DNA of 64,000 nucleotides from Cardiobacterium hominis (GTDB lineage: Bacteria; Pseudomonadota; Gammaproteobacteria; Cardiobacteriales; Cardiobacteriaceae), in the NCBI RefSeq assembly GCF_900637305.1, contig NZ_LR134365.1:1-64000 (forward strand), written 5' to 3'. Made by a program: the position numbers and the translations under genes. The notes beneath the pieces were generated by a model. It saw only the letters and a list, made by a program, of their open reading frames with translations, ran no database searches and was not told the origin of the DNA. This document shows, piece after piece, positions 30,101 to 37,741 of this stretch. Numbering within the stretch: the stretch's first letter is position 1; every line of letters begins with the position of its first letter.

Positions 30101-33100
30101 AGGCTCAATTCGTATTTCAGAGAAGTTGTCGACTTTTTTGCTGTTGATATTAACGTCACCGCCAGCATCAATCGTGCCACGTCCATTGATTACATGCGCT
30201 GCCTGACCAAAGGCCAGACCATTGCCATCAAGCTCGTTGCCGATGTTAATTGTCCCCAGGCTGTGGATATTGGCGCCATTCTCATTTTTTATGGTTTCTG
30301 CGCCGATTTCTACGCGATTGGCGCCCTTAACGATAGAGTTTTCTCCTGTATTAAGGAAGGATTTCGTACTAATGGCAACATGCGCGCCATAGATTCTTCC
30401 GCCATCCCTGTTTTCTATATATTCTGGTGCCTGAACGGTTATTTTGCCCAAGCTAGAAAGTAGACCTCTATTAATAATATATGCGTCACTGGATACTTTG
30501 AGGTTTTCGTTAAATGCAAACTTGCCTTCCGGCGCAAACTCCAAACCGCCAGTAGCGCGAATGACGGCCTCTCCGCCGCTATAGTATTGGCCGGTCATGG
30601 AATATTTGTCTTGGGTCTCAATATTCATATTACGACCCGAACGCACGCTTTCCATTTTTTCCGCTTTTTTCGCGCGCAGTGTCAGCTCTTCCCAGCTTTC
30701 GATTTTGCCGCCGCTGACGCTGCCGACATCGGCTGCGATGTTTTTGCCGACGATGTAACCGCCACTGCTGTCAATGGTGGTGTCTTTCGCGGTGATATCG
30801 AGTTTTCCCTTGCTGATGATTTGTCCGCCGCGGTTGTTCAGTTTTTCGCCGTCGCTCGTGAGTGTCAGGCTTTCCCGGCCAATCAAGTGGCCGTTTTCGT
30901 TATTGATGGCGGTGCTTTGTAGGTGATGCGCTGTCGCATCGATGCTGCCGCCCTGGTTGTTGAGCTCTGGGGTGTTGATATGTAAGGTTTTGCCGCTGTG
31001 GATGTTGCCGCCTTCGTTGTCAAGGCGGGCGGTGTCCAGTTCCAGGTCTTCTTCGCTTGCCAGCACGCCGTGCTTGTTGTTGATGGCGCTGCCTGCTTTG
31101 ACATTCAGCGTCAGTTTGCCTTTGCTGGCAATGTGCCCCTGTTCGTTATCCAGCTCCGGGGTGTTGATGGTGACGTCCTGGTCGCTGACGATGCTGCCGC
31201 CACGGTTGTTCATTTGCGGGGTGCTGACGGTCACGCGCGTTTTGCCGGAGAGGATGCCGCCGTTTTCCAGCTTTTCCGCCGCCACGTCCGTTTCGCCTGC
31301 TGCGGCAGTACCGCGGTTTTTCAGGGTGTTGCCACGCAGGAACAGTTTTTCTTTGGCATGGATGTCACCGCTGTTGTCCACGCTGGCGGCATTTATGTTG
31401 GCATCGCCCGCGCTGCTGATTTTGCCGCGGTTGTTGAACTCGGCTGTGTTGAGGGTGAATAGGCTGTTAGTCAGAAGCTGGCCGCTGTTTTCTGTTTTTG
31501 CGCTGTTGAAGGTGAAGGTGTTTTGGCTGCTGATTTTGCCGCTGTTGTGGGTTTCTTCGCTCTGGATGTGCAGGGTGTCGGCACTGCCGGTTTCGCCGCT
31601 GTTGTTCAGTTGTTTGCCGTTCAGGGTGATGTTACCGGCAAAGAGTTGTCCGCCCTGGTTGAGCTGGGTAAAGCCGTTATAGTTGAGCTGCTCTCCCGCC
31701 TGGATGCGCCCCTGGTTGTTGAGGCTGCCACCGTTTAAGGTCATGTTGTGTCCGGCAAGCAGTTGACCGCTACCGTTGTTCCAGTTGCCAGGGTTGTAGA
31801 GGAAAAGGTCGTGGTTACTGCTGATGCTGCCGCCGCTGTTGTCGGCTTGCTGGCTGCGGATGGTCAGGTTGTGGTTGCTGTTAATCGTGCCGTGTTTGTT
31901 ATTCCACGTGCCCGTCACGTTGATGTTGCCCTGCTTGGCGATGTCAATGCGGCCGTGGCTGTTGTCCAGTTTTGCGGTGTTTAGTTGCAGGGTGTTGGTT
32001 TTGAGGGTGCCGTGGCTGTTGTTGATGTCACGGCTGTCAAAGCGCATTTCCTGGCTGCGCAGTTCGCCATGGCTGTTGTCCAGGGTTGCGCCGTTGGTCA
32101 GGGTCAGACGGGCAAATTCTGCCGTCTGATGGTTGGTGAAGGAGTTGCTGGCAGTCACCGACAGCATATTGTTGATTTCAAAAACGCCACGGTTGTTGAA
32201 CTGTGAACGGATTTTTAGTGTGCCTTCGGTAGATGGTTGCTCATTGTCTGTGCTGCTACCGGGCGCCGTCGAGGTTGTATTGGACGCGGCCGAGTTTGCA
32301 GGTTTTTGTGTACGGATGGTGCCGTAGGGGTTATTGGCGGTGTCGTAGTCGGCGGTGTGGATGTTCAGGGTATATGGCCCGCGCTGGGTGATGCTGCCGG
32401 TTTCGCTGTTGTTCAAGCGGTTGGCACTGATGTTCAGCAGGTCGCCGGAGATGGTCGCGCTGTTGTTGATATCGTTGCCTGCACTCAGGTTCAGCGTATT
32501 GCCTGCAAACAACTGGCCACCATTTGTGATGTCATTGCCCGCGCTGAGGTTCAGGTCGCTGCCGGAGCGGATTTGTCCACTATTGGCGATGTCTTTGCCC
32601 GCCTGCAAACTGACACTGTTGTTGGCGCCAATACTGCCGGCATTGGTAATGCTCCCACGCGCCTGCAGGCTGAGGCTGTTGTCGCTCGTGATACTGCCAC
32701 CACCGGTATTGTTGATTTTTCCGGCGCTGATGCTGAGCGAGTCAACCCCATGGATTTGTCCGCCATGGTTGTTCACCTCCCCTTTGACCTGGATGGGTTT
32801 GGCACGGTAGAGGAAGAGTTCTCCGCGCGCATTGTCTAGCTGTGAGGCCTTGATGTCGGCGCTTTCAAAGGTGCTGCTGCCATCACGGTTGTCCAGCTTG
32901 CCCTCGCGCAGGGTGAATAGGTTGATGGCAACATTGCCGTGGTTTTCGTAGTCTTTGCTGGCAAGGTCAATTTTGCCGCCCGTGGTGATGCTGCCACGGT
33001 TCTCAATTTTTTCAGCGACCTCAATGCGCCCCGCCGCCCCTTTGCGCGTCTCTTCGTTTTTGTTTTCTGCGGGTTGTGGTTTTTCGGTATTTTTTTCTGC

Positions 33101-34222
33101 CTGGCGGTCTTGCAGGCGTGCACCATCATGGTTGGCAAAGATATTGCTGCGAATGGTGAGTGTTTGGTCGCTGCTGTGATGCAGGGTGCCGTCGTTTTTG
33201 AGTCCGGTGGTTTTGATATCAAGCTGGTTGGCAGTAATTTCTCCCTGGTTGTGCAGGGTGCCGGGCAGGGAGAGCTCCAGTGCGTCCGTCTGTAATTTAC
33301 CCGCATGATGAACACCAACGCCTTTTTCTGTACCAATCAGGCGGATGCGGTTGGCATACATGCCGCCCAGGGCGCTACTGTCCACGGCAAAGCGGACCGG
33401 CTTATCCGCTTGCTTGCTGCTGTTTTCTATCGTGCCGTCGGCATGCAGGGTGTTGTTGCCGGTAATGAGGTCAATCTGGCTGCCTTCGCCGTGTATTGCG
33501 CCATTGATTTTGATTTGTCGCGCAAGCAGGGTGGTGTAGTCATGGTTTTGTGCGTTCAATCCACCCGGCGCGATGTTGATCACGCCACTTTCTGAGCTGT
33601 GCTGTACCGGTTTGCCTTGCTTGATTTCTACCTGACCGGCGGTGTAATGCACTTTACCGGCGTTGATGAAGCCACCGTTGACCATAATGCCCGCCGGGTT
33701 GGCAACGATGACGTCGGCTTTTTTACCGGCGATTTCTACCATGCCCTGTAGGTTTGCGGGGTTCTGGCTGCGTACCTGGTTGACGATGAGGTCTGCTTCG
33801 CCCCTGGCCAGGTGCGGGTTGCCGCTGACGACCCCGCCGGTCTGGGTTGCGGCGTCTTTACGGGCGTTATTCATGATGGCGCCCGCCGAATCAACGTCGA
33901 ACTGGCTGTAGCGGTTCATCGAGATACCAGACTCATCCGGCGTTTGGATGTCAATCTGCGGCAGGCCGTTGGCAGTTTTTAAAACGGTGGGGCGCTCATG
34001 CGCGGCAGCCAGGTCGTCTTCGGTAATGACGCTTTGCGCCCACAAGGATGCAGGCGCAAGTCCACAGGCAAGCGCAATGCAAACAGGTAACAGGCGGAGT
34101 TTGGGTGCAGGACGCGATTTATTACAGTTGTTGTTTTTCCCTTTGCCTCGCCCGTACTCCCAAACGGCAATCATTTGTTGCAAGGTGGTGCTGAAGATGA
34201 CTTTGTAAATTCCTTTGTTCAC
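24167..34222 (-). CDS. cdiA: Full-length CdiA (cdiA1) with extended signal peptide and nuclease-like tip
   Basis: A TpsA effector of about 3351 residues. GTG at 34222 is chosen: AAGGAG precedes it by seven bases and it opens an extended signal peptide region (VNKGIYKVIFSTTLQQM, AVWEYGRGKGK) typical of large type V proteins; the longer frame to 34303 would run into cdiB. Then come the signal (ending SLWAQ), TPS domain, first FHA region, a variable patch, Tyr/Pro-rich region, second FHA region and VEDN at about residue 2864. The unique end carries VLDQLISGG and HIKFDKNGNIGIENKTG; the ExK in IENKTG, after an acidic strand, suggests a PD-(D/E)xK-type nuclease (tentative). It lies 61 bp after cdiB in the same direction, so both share the promoter near 36100. 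Confidence 0.9.
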   Translation of the reverse strand: MNKGIYKVIFSTTLQQMIAVWEYGRGKGKNNNCNKSRPAPKLRLLPVCIALACGLAPASLWAQSVITEDDLAAAHERPTVLKTANGLPQIDIQTPDESGISMNRYSQFDVDSAGAIMNNARKDAATQTGGVVSGNPHLARGEADLIVNQVRSQNPANLQGMVEIAGKKADVIVANPAGIMVNGGFINAGKVHYTAGQVEIKQGKPVQHSSESGVINIAPGGLNAQNHDYTTLLARQIKINGAIHGEGSQIDLITGNNTLHADGTIENSSKQADKPVRFAVDSSALGGMYANRIRLIGTEKGVGVHHAGKLQTDALELSLPGTLHNQGEITANQLDIKTTGLKNDGTLHHSSDQTLTIRSNIFANHDGARLQDRQAEKNTEKPQPAENKNEETRKGAAGRIEVAEKIENRGSITTGGKIDLASKDYENHGNVAINLFTLREGKLDNRDGSSTFESADIKASQLDNARGELFLYRAKPIQVKGEVNNHGGQIHGVDSLSISAGKINNTGGGSITSDNSLSLQARGSITNAGSIGANNSVSLQAGKDIANSGQIRSGSDLNLSAGNDITNGGQLFAGNTLNLSAGNDINNSATISGDLLNISANRLNNSETGSITQRGPYTLNIHTADYDTANNPYGTIRTQKPANSAASNTTSTAPGSSTDNEQPSTEGTLKIRSQFNNRGVFEINNMLSVTASNSFTNHQTAEFARLTLTNGATLDNSHGELRSQEMRFDSRDINNSHGTLKTNTLQLNTAKLDNSHGRIDIAKQGNINVTGTWNNKHGTINSNHNLTIRSQQADNSGGSISSNHDLFLYNPGNWNNGSGQLLAGHNMTLNGGSLNNQGRIQAGEQLNYNGFTQLNQGGQLFAGNITLNGKQLNNSGETGSADTLHIQSEETHNSGKISSQNTFTFNSAKTENSGQLLTNSLFTLNTAEFNNRGKISSAGDANINAASVDNSGDIHAKEKLFLRGNTLKNRGTAAAGETDVAAEKLENGGILSGKTRVTVSTPQMNNRGGSIVSDQDVTINTPELDNEQGHIASKGKLTLNVKAGSAINNKHGVLASEEDLELDTARLDNEGGNIHSGKTLHINTPELNNQGGSIDATAHHLQSTAINNENGHLIGRESLTLTSDGEKLNNRGGQIISKGKLDITAKDTTIDSSGGYIVGKNIAADVGSVSGGKIESWEELTLRAKKAEKMESVRSGRNMNIETQDKYSMTGQYYSGGEAVIRATGGLEFAPEGKFAFNENLKVSSDAYIINRGLLSSLGKITVQAPEYIENRDGGRIYGAHVAISTKSFLNTGENSIVKGANRVEIGAETIKNENGANIHSLGTINIGNELDGNGLAFGQAAHVINGRGTIDAGGDVNINSKKVDNFSEIRIEPISVSETPVEFYSSLLLPTEWIPTNRRREYKLPLANNNKYTYTLAEIEERPIVRNPGKIRAGGTLTFNSEDVYNEGQIAAGRIGGAGKNAINGGNMEGRRYTAAINGKIESIIRHHKSDDPYTEVIDYNPPRLDERTVHFTFGTIEDDGQISGNPTPGNGGGGGVPFPGGTGGGSGENDTLKAIDTEGRKIPYRVMTPNLPQLLTQTQGIYQLNLANVDPVPGIPGMPDAASLGLVTHDPAFLRILQNLPEYRDRLPYTGTAITANPNRYGDLSNNAAYGSGATVGTPYTDFSRSIGDRYYNYHLVADMVARNTGYRYLKGYHDDASQFAALTAAGNSFRERYQIAPGVSLTAEQAKHLDQDMILMVDRTFTLPDGRQVTRQVPQLYARIQPDELDTSRPTIGANRIDLSGSGTLNNNGSIGGRDSLSLQYQNITNRGTLTSDHGNVHARDTFDGKGGTINAGKYFSATAGKTFNFQPQTSDIDGSADRAANRSYHSAHQIEDSGRLKRYATGSTVILGGAKETNLKATQLDLGDKSSRTIISGDKVNLGAEYTHDVKMDDQGGSNYHYRYHGEDQGVETTGDGALSVSASAGKLTVNAAKLNSGKNRVQLYGAKGIDVTHGEIIDKEVTSSNHKGGGLFSRSHTRDYESWEAHQVKTSDITGDSVALVADRGDINAVGSNIVGEHGALLQTRQGNITLKAGENTYHSEERHSKHKVGLMGSGGIGLTLGSRSQSSDNTLDLKGHTPTLVGAIDGNVTIDAGGHYSEQGAIVHAGRAGGPLTKEQWLALSPDERARAGNVYLNAQSADLDVMRGEQKQEMNSRYKQTGITVNLSGALVNAAQMARKNLQHLGESDNARVKAMAAANTAWSSYKAIQAVDEALSSDPKTLINLSISGGSQHSSSHQKSREDTLQSSQLTGDSGVYLRIRGKGADSTLNVTGSDLGGSAITVLDVEGKKTFQAAETRREIHSEQHSGGGGGGIALQGGSNGGGFGFTANANIGKGETNGNSTTYRLSHIGGLSGHTDIGDGKTLLNGAQILGKSIDGNTRDLEIHSPQGTMDYQSRQNALSGNVLYGYGVAVNLDYQNTRVDAHEKTVNVESGHRDAVRGVQESDNSRIQALTSSIKQNDAQANKGQDKTGGVSGFYAGDDGYRIHNTGTTVLGGLITSTAKAEAEGKNSFSTDRLVREDIHNYSNYKGRSIALGLSAVLSGDTLGQGEAQRREFMNVGDSGVGKTFGIGHDQRSQEGVTIGSVNTANLTIGDDAGQRLLTGESAAEAAKNANRGITLEHVKERNGTTSVNFDADKVTRDITSTAQVMQGFDGTTQGIKHDLRKQADAYRARGDEETAAKLDKLAIGADMLKGGLTPTDSALGTIANTAAPLVSYQIGQYAKAHGSEGSAGHIAAHAALAALTSAANGGSGTDMATSAGTSAAAEIGAPLVAKGFYGTSDSRKLTAEQKETVSNILGLAAAGTGAATGNSTTAYGASRAVGNAVEDNALGPESFARRQRDRQIIDGKMLGDIPLNSTAEQLLADEQADQRSEYLAEKNRKGTLSKDETAEFLGYLAQIHKEYENEYGKNIADSIIKDFIDHKDPFRPDSYPYAGNRTEQHEWYERNKDNPYYYPKNYLDRFNLGWLIREKTKTEEERIFNKAARIKGQNLVLERDTNQYGGNAVYGLAGGTGSLPVAIRAATVAHGTAQTVVGISNNDGEQALWGMFELMGAVGGNAAGYKIAVKKTDPGIIPHQIMGNESGYIAGSAKYRPVPNELQNKFAPPQNNRLKHDSNGNIVGNKGGKIEQTNLVDDGFNPVYKDSAGHHFKINPKNGNYEYISSWEISGKITDIQLSRQIHEAAVNRSASFFEQQGVKVTTGITLRNTLTQEKAVLDQLISGGAPGAKMPVPPGFKAIDLKTGKEVTHIKFDKNGNIGIENKTGGAGLERNQSSIYQNCVMGTGCIKSVGRKAQEAELRKGVVPEEIYILRSD

Positions 34223-34283
34223 AAACGGCTCCTTGATTCTGTTTCTGTTTTTGACTTTGCGGTTGTGTTTTTTTGGCGGCACG

Positions 34284-36029
34284 TTACCAGGTGTATCCGG
34301 CACTAAAGCCGATCACAAAACGATCGGTTTTTTTCCAGTCGCCAGATTTGACGATGGGGGTGCCGACAAAGACGTCGTATTGCCAGTTGCCGTGGTAGTT
34401 CATATTGCCTTTGCTACCGATAACCGCACCGGCAATGAATTTGTCGCGCAGGTATTCGGTGTTTTTGCCCCAGACCTGGCCCATGTCCGCGCCAAGATAG
34501 AGCTGGTGGTTGGGCTGGTATGACCAGTTGAGGGTATTACGCCAGTACCAGCCGCTATCGCCGGAGATGCTGTTGTTCTCACTAAAGCCGCGCACGCTAT
34601 TGCGTCCGCCGATGCTCAGCAGGTCAAGCGAGATCAGGCGTTCATGCGCATATTGGGCATGCAGGTCGTTTTGCCAATTCCAGCGCTGGTTGCTGTCCAG
34701 CAACACGTTCCAGCCCGCATCCAGCGTCCAAATGGCACTTTTTGCATTGCCTTCGTCAAAACCTTCTTCCGGTACCGGATTCGCACCCAGCATACGTGTG
34801 CCCTTCTTCAGGTTAAGTGCGCCGCTAAAGACAGCTTTGGGCAAGAGAACGGTTTGTTTAACTCCCAACCGCCAGCCCGCCGTTTGTCTTTTTTGTACGT
34901 CCAGCTCGGCACGGTTAATGAAGTTTTGGTTCTTGCGCCACCACAGTCCGGCACTGAGGGTGGTTTTTTTGCTCTGGTCGCGGTAAATGGTATTTGACAG
35001 TTCCGCCTCTATCTTTTGTGTATTGCCCTTGTAGTGATACACCCGGGCATAGCCGGGGATAATCTGATCGTAATGGTAGCGGCTGGCGTTGAGCCCCAGC
35101 TGCCAGGAGCGCCAGGGAATGCTGTAGTTGAGGTAGTAGTTGTCGGTCAGGGTCTTGTGTTTTTTGCCCTGCTGGTCGGTGAGGCGGGTGCCCGGCCGCA
35201 GCGTCCGCGTATAGCTGGCATAGAAGGTATCGCTGAAGTTCAGCGGGTTGTCGATATAGATACTGGCCGTGCCGAGGTATTTACCCAAAGATTTACTGCC
35301 GCTGTCGTCAACGAGAAAGCTAAATTGGTAAGGCCTGCCCGTTTTTTGCCAGTTAACGACCAGGTCGCTGTAACCTTCCCGGTCGGATGGTGCAATGTCA
35401 ACCTGAGCATCCAGGCTGCCCAGACGGTGTACGTTATCCAGCGACTGTTCCAAATCGCGCAGGTTGATGGTTTTATTTTGCAGGTAATTAAAAACGCCCG
35501 GTGTTCTTTGGACGTTTGTTTTGTTTTCGCGCACCTGGGCAATTTTGCCCGGCAGGATGGTGAGTTTTAATCGCTCTTTGTGGCTGCCTTCCGTTTGCAG
35601 GACAACACGTGTGGTAATCCAACCATCCTCAATCAACCGGTTTTGTGTGGCTTTGACTATATCAATGACTTCTCCGGCACGAATGCATTCACCCGCCTTG
35701 TGATAGGTCTGTTTGCCCGTAAGGCGTAGCGGCGTGTGTCTAACCGATTGCTCAAGATAATGGAGAAAAGAAGGTGACGGCGCATCCAAAACAATATGTT
35801 GGTAGCTGGTGCAAGCGTGACGATCACCCGGCGCCGCTACTTGGTCTTCTGAGGCAGGCGCCGAAAAATCAAGCGTAGAAAAATCTTGGCGCGCTGCATT
35901 GCGGTTGATTTGTTGTTGTCGCTGTTCGGCGCGTTGGTAGATGATGCCGGGATCAACTAAACCGGATTGTTGCGCGAAGAGGGCGCTGCTGGCAAAAAGC
36001 AGCAGCCAAAGGGAATGACGGGTCGGCAT
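34284..36029 (-). CDS. cdiB: CdiB / TpsB outer-membrane transporter
   Basis: A 581-residue Omp85-family partner of CdiA. Signal peptide (SLWLLLFASSALFAQQ), POTRA-rich N-terminal third (RAGEVIDIVKATQNRLIEDG, LTILPGKIAQVREN), then a beta-barrel with the conserved IGGRNSVRGF (the barrel-interior VRGF lock) and a terminal aromatic residue (SAGYTW) for BAM recognition. AGGGAGGA lies about ten bases before the ATG. It is the only TpsB in the window although there are two full-length TpsA genes, so it probably exports both. Confidence 0.95.
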   Translation of the reverse strand: MPTRHSLWLLLFASSALFAQQSGLVDPGIIYQRAEQRQQQINRNAARQDFSTLDFSAPASEDQVAAPGDRHACTSYQHIVLDAPSPSFLHYLEQSVRHTPLRLTGKQTYHKAGECIRAGEVIDIVKATQNRLIEDGWITTRVVLQTEGSHKERLKLTILPGKIAQVRENKTNVQRTPGVFNYLQNKTINLRDLEQSLDNVHRLGSLDAQVDIAPSDREGYSDLVVNWQKTGRPYQFSFLVDDSGSKSLGKYLGTASIYIDNPLNFSDTFYASYTRTLRPGTRLTDQQGKKHKTLTDNYYLNYSIPWRSWQLGLNASRYHYDQIIPGYARVYHYKGNTQKIEAELSNTIYRDQSKKTTLSAGLWWRKNQNFINRAELDVQKRQTAGWRLGVKQTVLLPKAVFSGALNLKKGTRMLGANPVPEEGFDEGNAKSAIWTLDAGWNVLLDSNQRWNWQNDLHAQYAHERLISLDLLSIGGRNSVRGFSENNSISGDSGWYWRNTLNWSYQPNHQLYLGADMGQVWGKNTEYLRDKFIAGAVIGSKGNMNYHGNWQYDVFVGTPIVKSGDWKKTDRFVIGFSAGYTW

Positions 36030-36098
36030 AGAGCGAGTTTCCTCCCTGAAGGGTTGCCTTCATGTTGTTTGTGCTGGATGCCTTGAAAAGATGACTAG

Positions 36099-36128
36099 AT
36101 TATAAAAATACTTTCAGATAACGGTAAA
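36099..36128 (-). promoter_or_regulatory. Sigma-70-type promoter for cdiBA
   Basis: On the minus strand TTTACC (36128-36123), an 18-bp gap and a perfect TATAAT (36104-36099) lie about 70 bp before the cdiB start. This is the only good promoter-like match found upstream of the island. Confidence 0.6.
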
Positions 36129-36169
36129 GTTTTTTGGACGGTTTTGTACTGTTTGGAACAAAAAGTGGG

Positions 36170-36190
36170 TGTAACTCTCGCAGGGTTACA
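36170..36190. promoter_or_regulatory. Dyad upstream of the cdiB promoter
   Basis: TGTAAC and GTTACA arms separated by nine bases lie about 40 bp upstream of the -35 box. They could be an operator for a regulator of cdiBA. There is no further evidence. Confidence 0.3.
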
Positions 36191-36452
36191 ACAAAACGGA
36201 TGGCAAGATTTTTTAACGGTATGGCAATAGGTTATGCATCGGTATCAGATGCGGAGAAATCCTGAAAAAACCATATCGTTACTATCTGTTCATTTTGATT
36301 TATTTGCACGATTCAGTGTGAAATGGAACGCTGTTGAAGTCATTCATTCGATCGTGGCGACAAACAGGCAAAAAAGCTCGATAAACCTTCTCGAATCTCA
36401 TGGAGTCTTCGGGTTAGCTTGTCGGGCGAATGAGCGTGTTAACGTCCGGGAC
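36191..36452. other. Intergenic stretch without recognised content
   Basis: AT-rich sequence between the cdiB promoter region and the insertion sequence. A 75-codon plus-strand frame (36234-36461) has no recognisable features and is probably not a gene. Confidence 0.4.
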
Positions 36453-37513
36453 GGCGTATAGGACAAAAAAGGAGCCAAGAATCGCTGTAAGCCTTATGCT
36501 GCAAGGGTTTAAGCGGGGTCAAAGGCTTTGAACACAAAAAATGCTTTTTCTGCGGCTCAAAGCAGATCAAAAAAGATGGCTGGCAAAATGGCAAGCAACG
36601 ATATAAATGCAAGGCTTGCGGCAAACGTTTTGACGGCGGCAAGCGCCTTCAAAACGACGAGCTTTGGACAGCTTATAGCGCAGGCAAACAAACGGCCGCG
36701 CAGCTTGCCAAGCAGTATGGATGCAGCAGCAAAACCATCTATCGCCGCCTTCGCAGTGTGCAAATCAGGGAGCGCTACCCGCTGCCCGAAACAGCCAACA
36801 TCATTATGGACACCACCTATTTTGGCCACGATTTTGGCGTGCTGGTGCTGATGGACAGCATCAGCCAACAGGCTCTGTCCGTCGATGAAGTCAAATACGA
36901 AACCAACGCACTCTATGCCGCGGCGCTGAACGAGCTTCGGGAAAAAGGCGTTGAGATACAAAGTATTGTCTGAGACGGGCGAAAGGGATTACTACAGATG
37001 TTTCCCGAGATTCCCGCGCAGCTATGCCAGTTTCACCAGGTCAAAACCGTCAGCCGTTATCTGACACGTAACCCGAAAACGGCGGCAGGCAAGGCGCTGT
37101 GGCGACTGACGCTCACCCTGAAGGACAGCGGCAAGACAGCGTTTCAAGGCGCGCTGCAGGCATGGTTTGAGCAGCATGAGGGCTTCCTCAACGAACGAAC
37201 GGTCAACGAGAAAACCGGCAGTTCGCACTACACGCACAAGACGCTGAGAAGCGCGTATTTGAGCCTGAAACGGAACTTGGACTACCTGTTTACCTTTGAA
37301 GCGTATCCCGTTTTGGGCATGTGCAACACCACCAATTTGCTGGATGGACGCTTTGCCGACTTAAAGCGCAGTGGGGTGTCATCACGGGATGAAAAGAGAG
37401 AATAAAGTCAAGTTTATAAAGGATTATTTCGCCATGCCTGACGATGGATAGCTCCTTTTTTGTCCTATAGACACAAGGTCCTCCAAGATAGCTCCTTTTT
37501 TGTCCTATACGCC
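36453..37513 (+). mobile_element. Degenerate insertion sequence (IS256-like, zinc-ribbon variant)
   Basis: Perfect 23-bp terminal inverted repeats lie at 36453-36475 and 37491-37513 (core TATAGGACAAAAAAGGAGC). A second copy of the right end sits 40 bp further in, at 37451-37469. The element is about 1.06 kb. Its single transposase gene is broken, so it cannot move by itself. No clear target-site duplication was identified. Confidence 0.8.
36480..37440 (+). pseudogene. Broken transposase of the insertion sequence
   Basis: The frame encodes a zinc ribbon (CFFCGSKQIKKDG, YKCKACGKRF), a helix-turn-helix (LAKQYGCSSKTIYRRLR) and a catalytic core with MDTTYFGHDFG. An in-frame TGA at about 36971 follows QSIV, where the family has a residue before DGRKGLL. 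The core then continues with QLCQFHQV, THKTLRSAYLSLKRN and LDGRFADLK, and shifts frame near 37372 before HHGMKREN. The family resembles the zinc-binding IS256/MULE-like transposases. Two or more lesions make it non-functional. Confidence 0.8.
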
Positions 37514-37589
37514 GCGAATGGTTTCGCACCGGCAAGCGGGTGAGGGGGCGTTTTGTTTCCACCTTTGTACGCGACCAAAAGCTATCCTA

Positions 37590-37735
37590 GCTTGACGTAT
37601 CCAGTCTTTATGCCGCCTGGCGCAGGCCCAGTGTTTACGCCGCTTGGCGGCTTTTTTGTCGTGTACGAAGGTTTCCACAGTTATCGAGACTTATGGTCAA
37701 GCGGGATCAATGCGGGTTTCTGCGCTTAACGGCCA
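37590..37735. repeat. Cluster of dispersed GCTTGGC repeats
   Basis: Degenerate copies such as cagtctttatgccgcctggc and agtgtttacgccgcttggcg, plus an inverted copy (gtcaagcgggatcaatgc), fill this gap between the insertion sequence and the next gene. No gene is seen. Confidence 0.7.
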
Positions 37736-37741
37736 GTGTTT

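Noticed and set aside
34223-34303. Start of cdiA1 at 34303
   Set aside because: It would overlap the end of cdiB, has no ribosome-binding site, and adds 27 residues ahead of the extended signal peptide that begins at the GTG at 34222.
36234-36461. A 75-codon plus-strand gene
   Set aside because: No motif, no ribosome-binding site, and it runs into the insertion-sequence end.
36758-37405. Two separate small genes inside the insertion sequence
   Set aside because: They are two pieces of one transposase interrupted by a TGA and a frameshift; the zinc-ribbon part lies upstream in the same frame.
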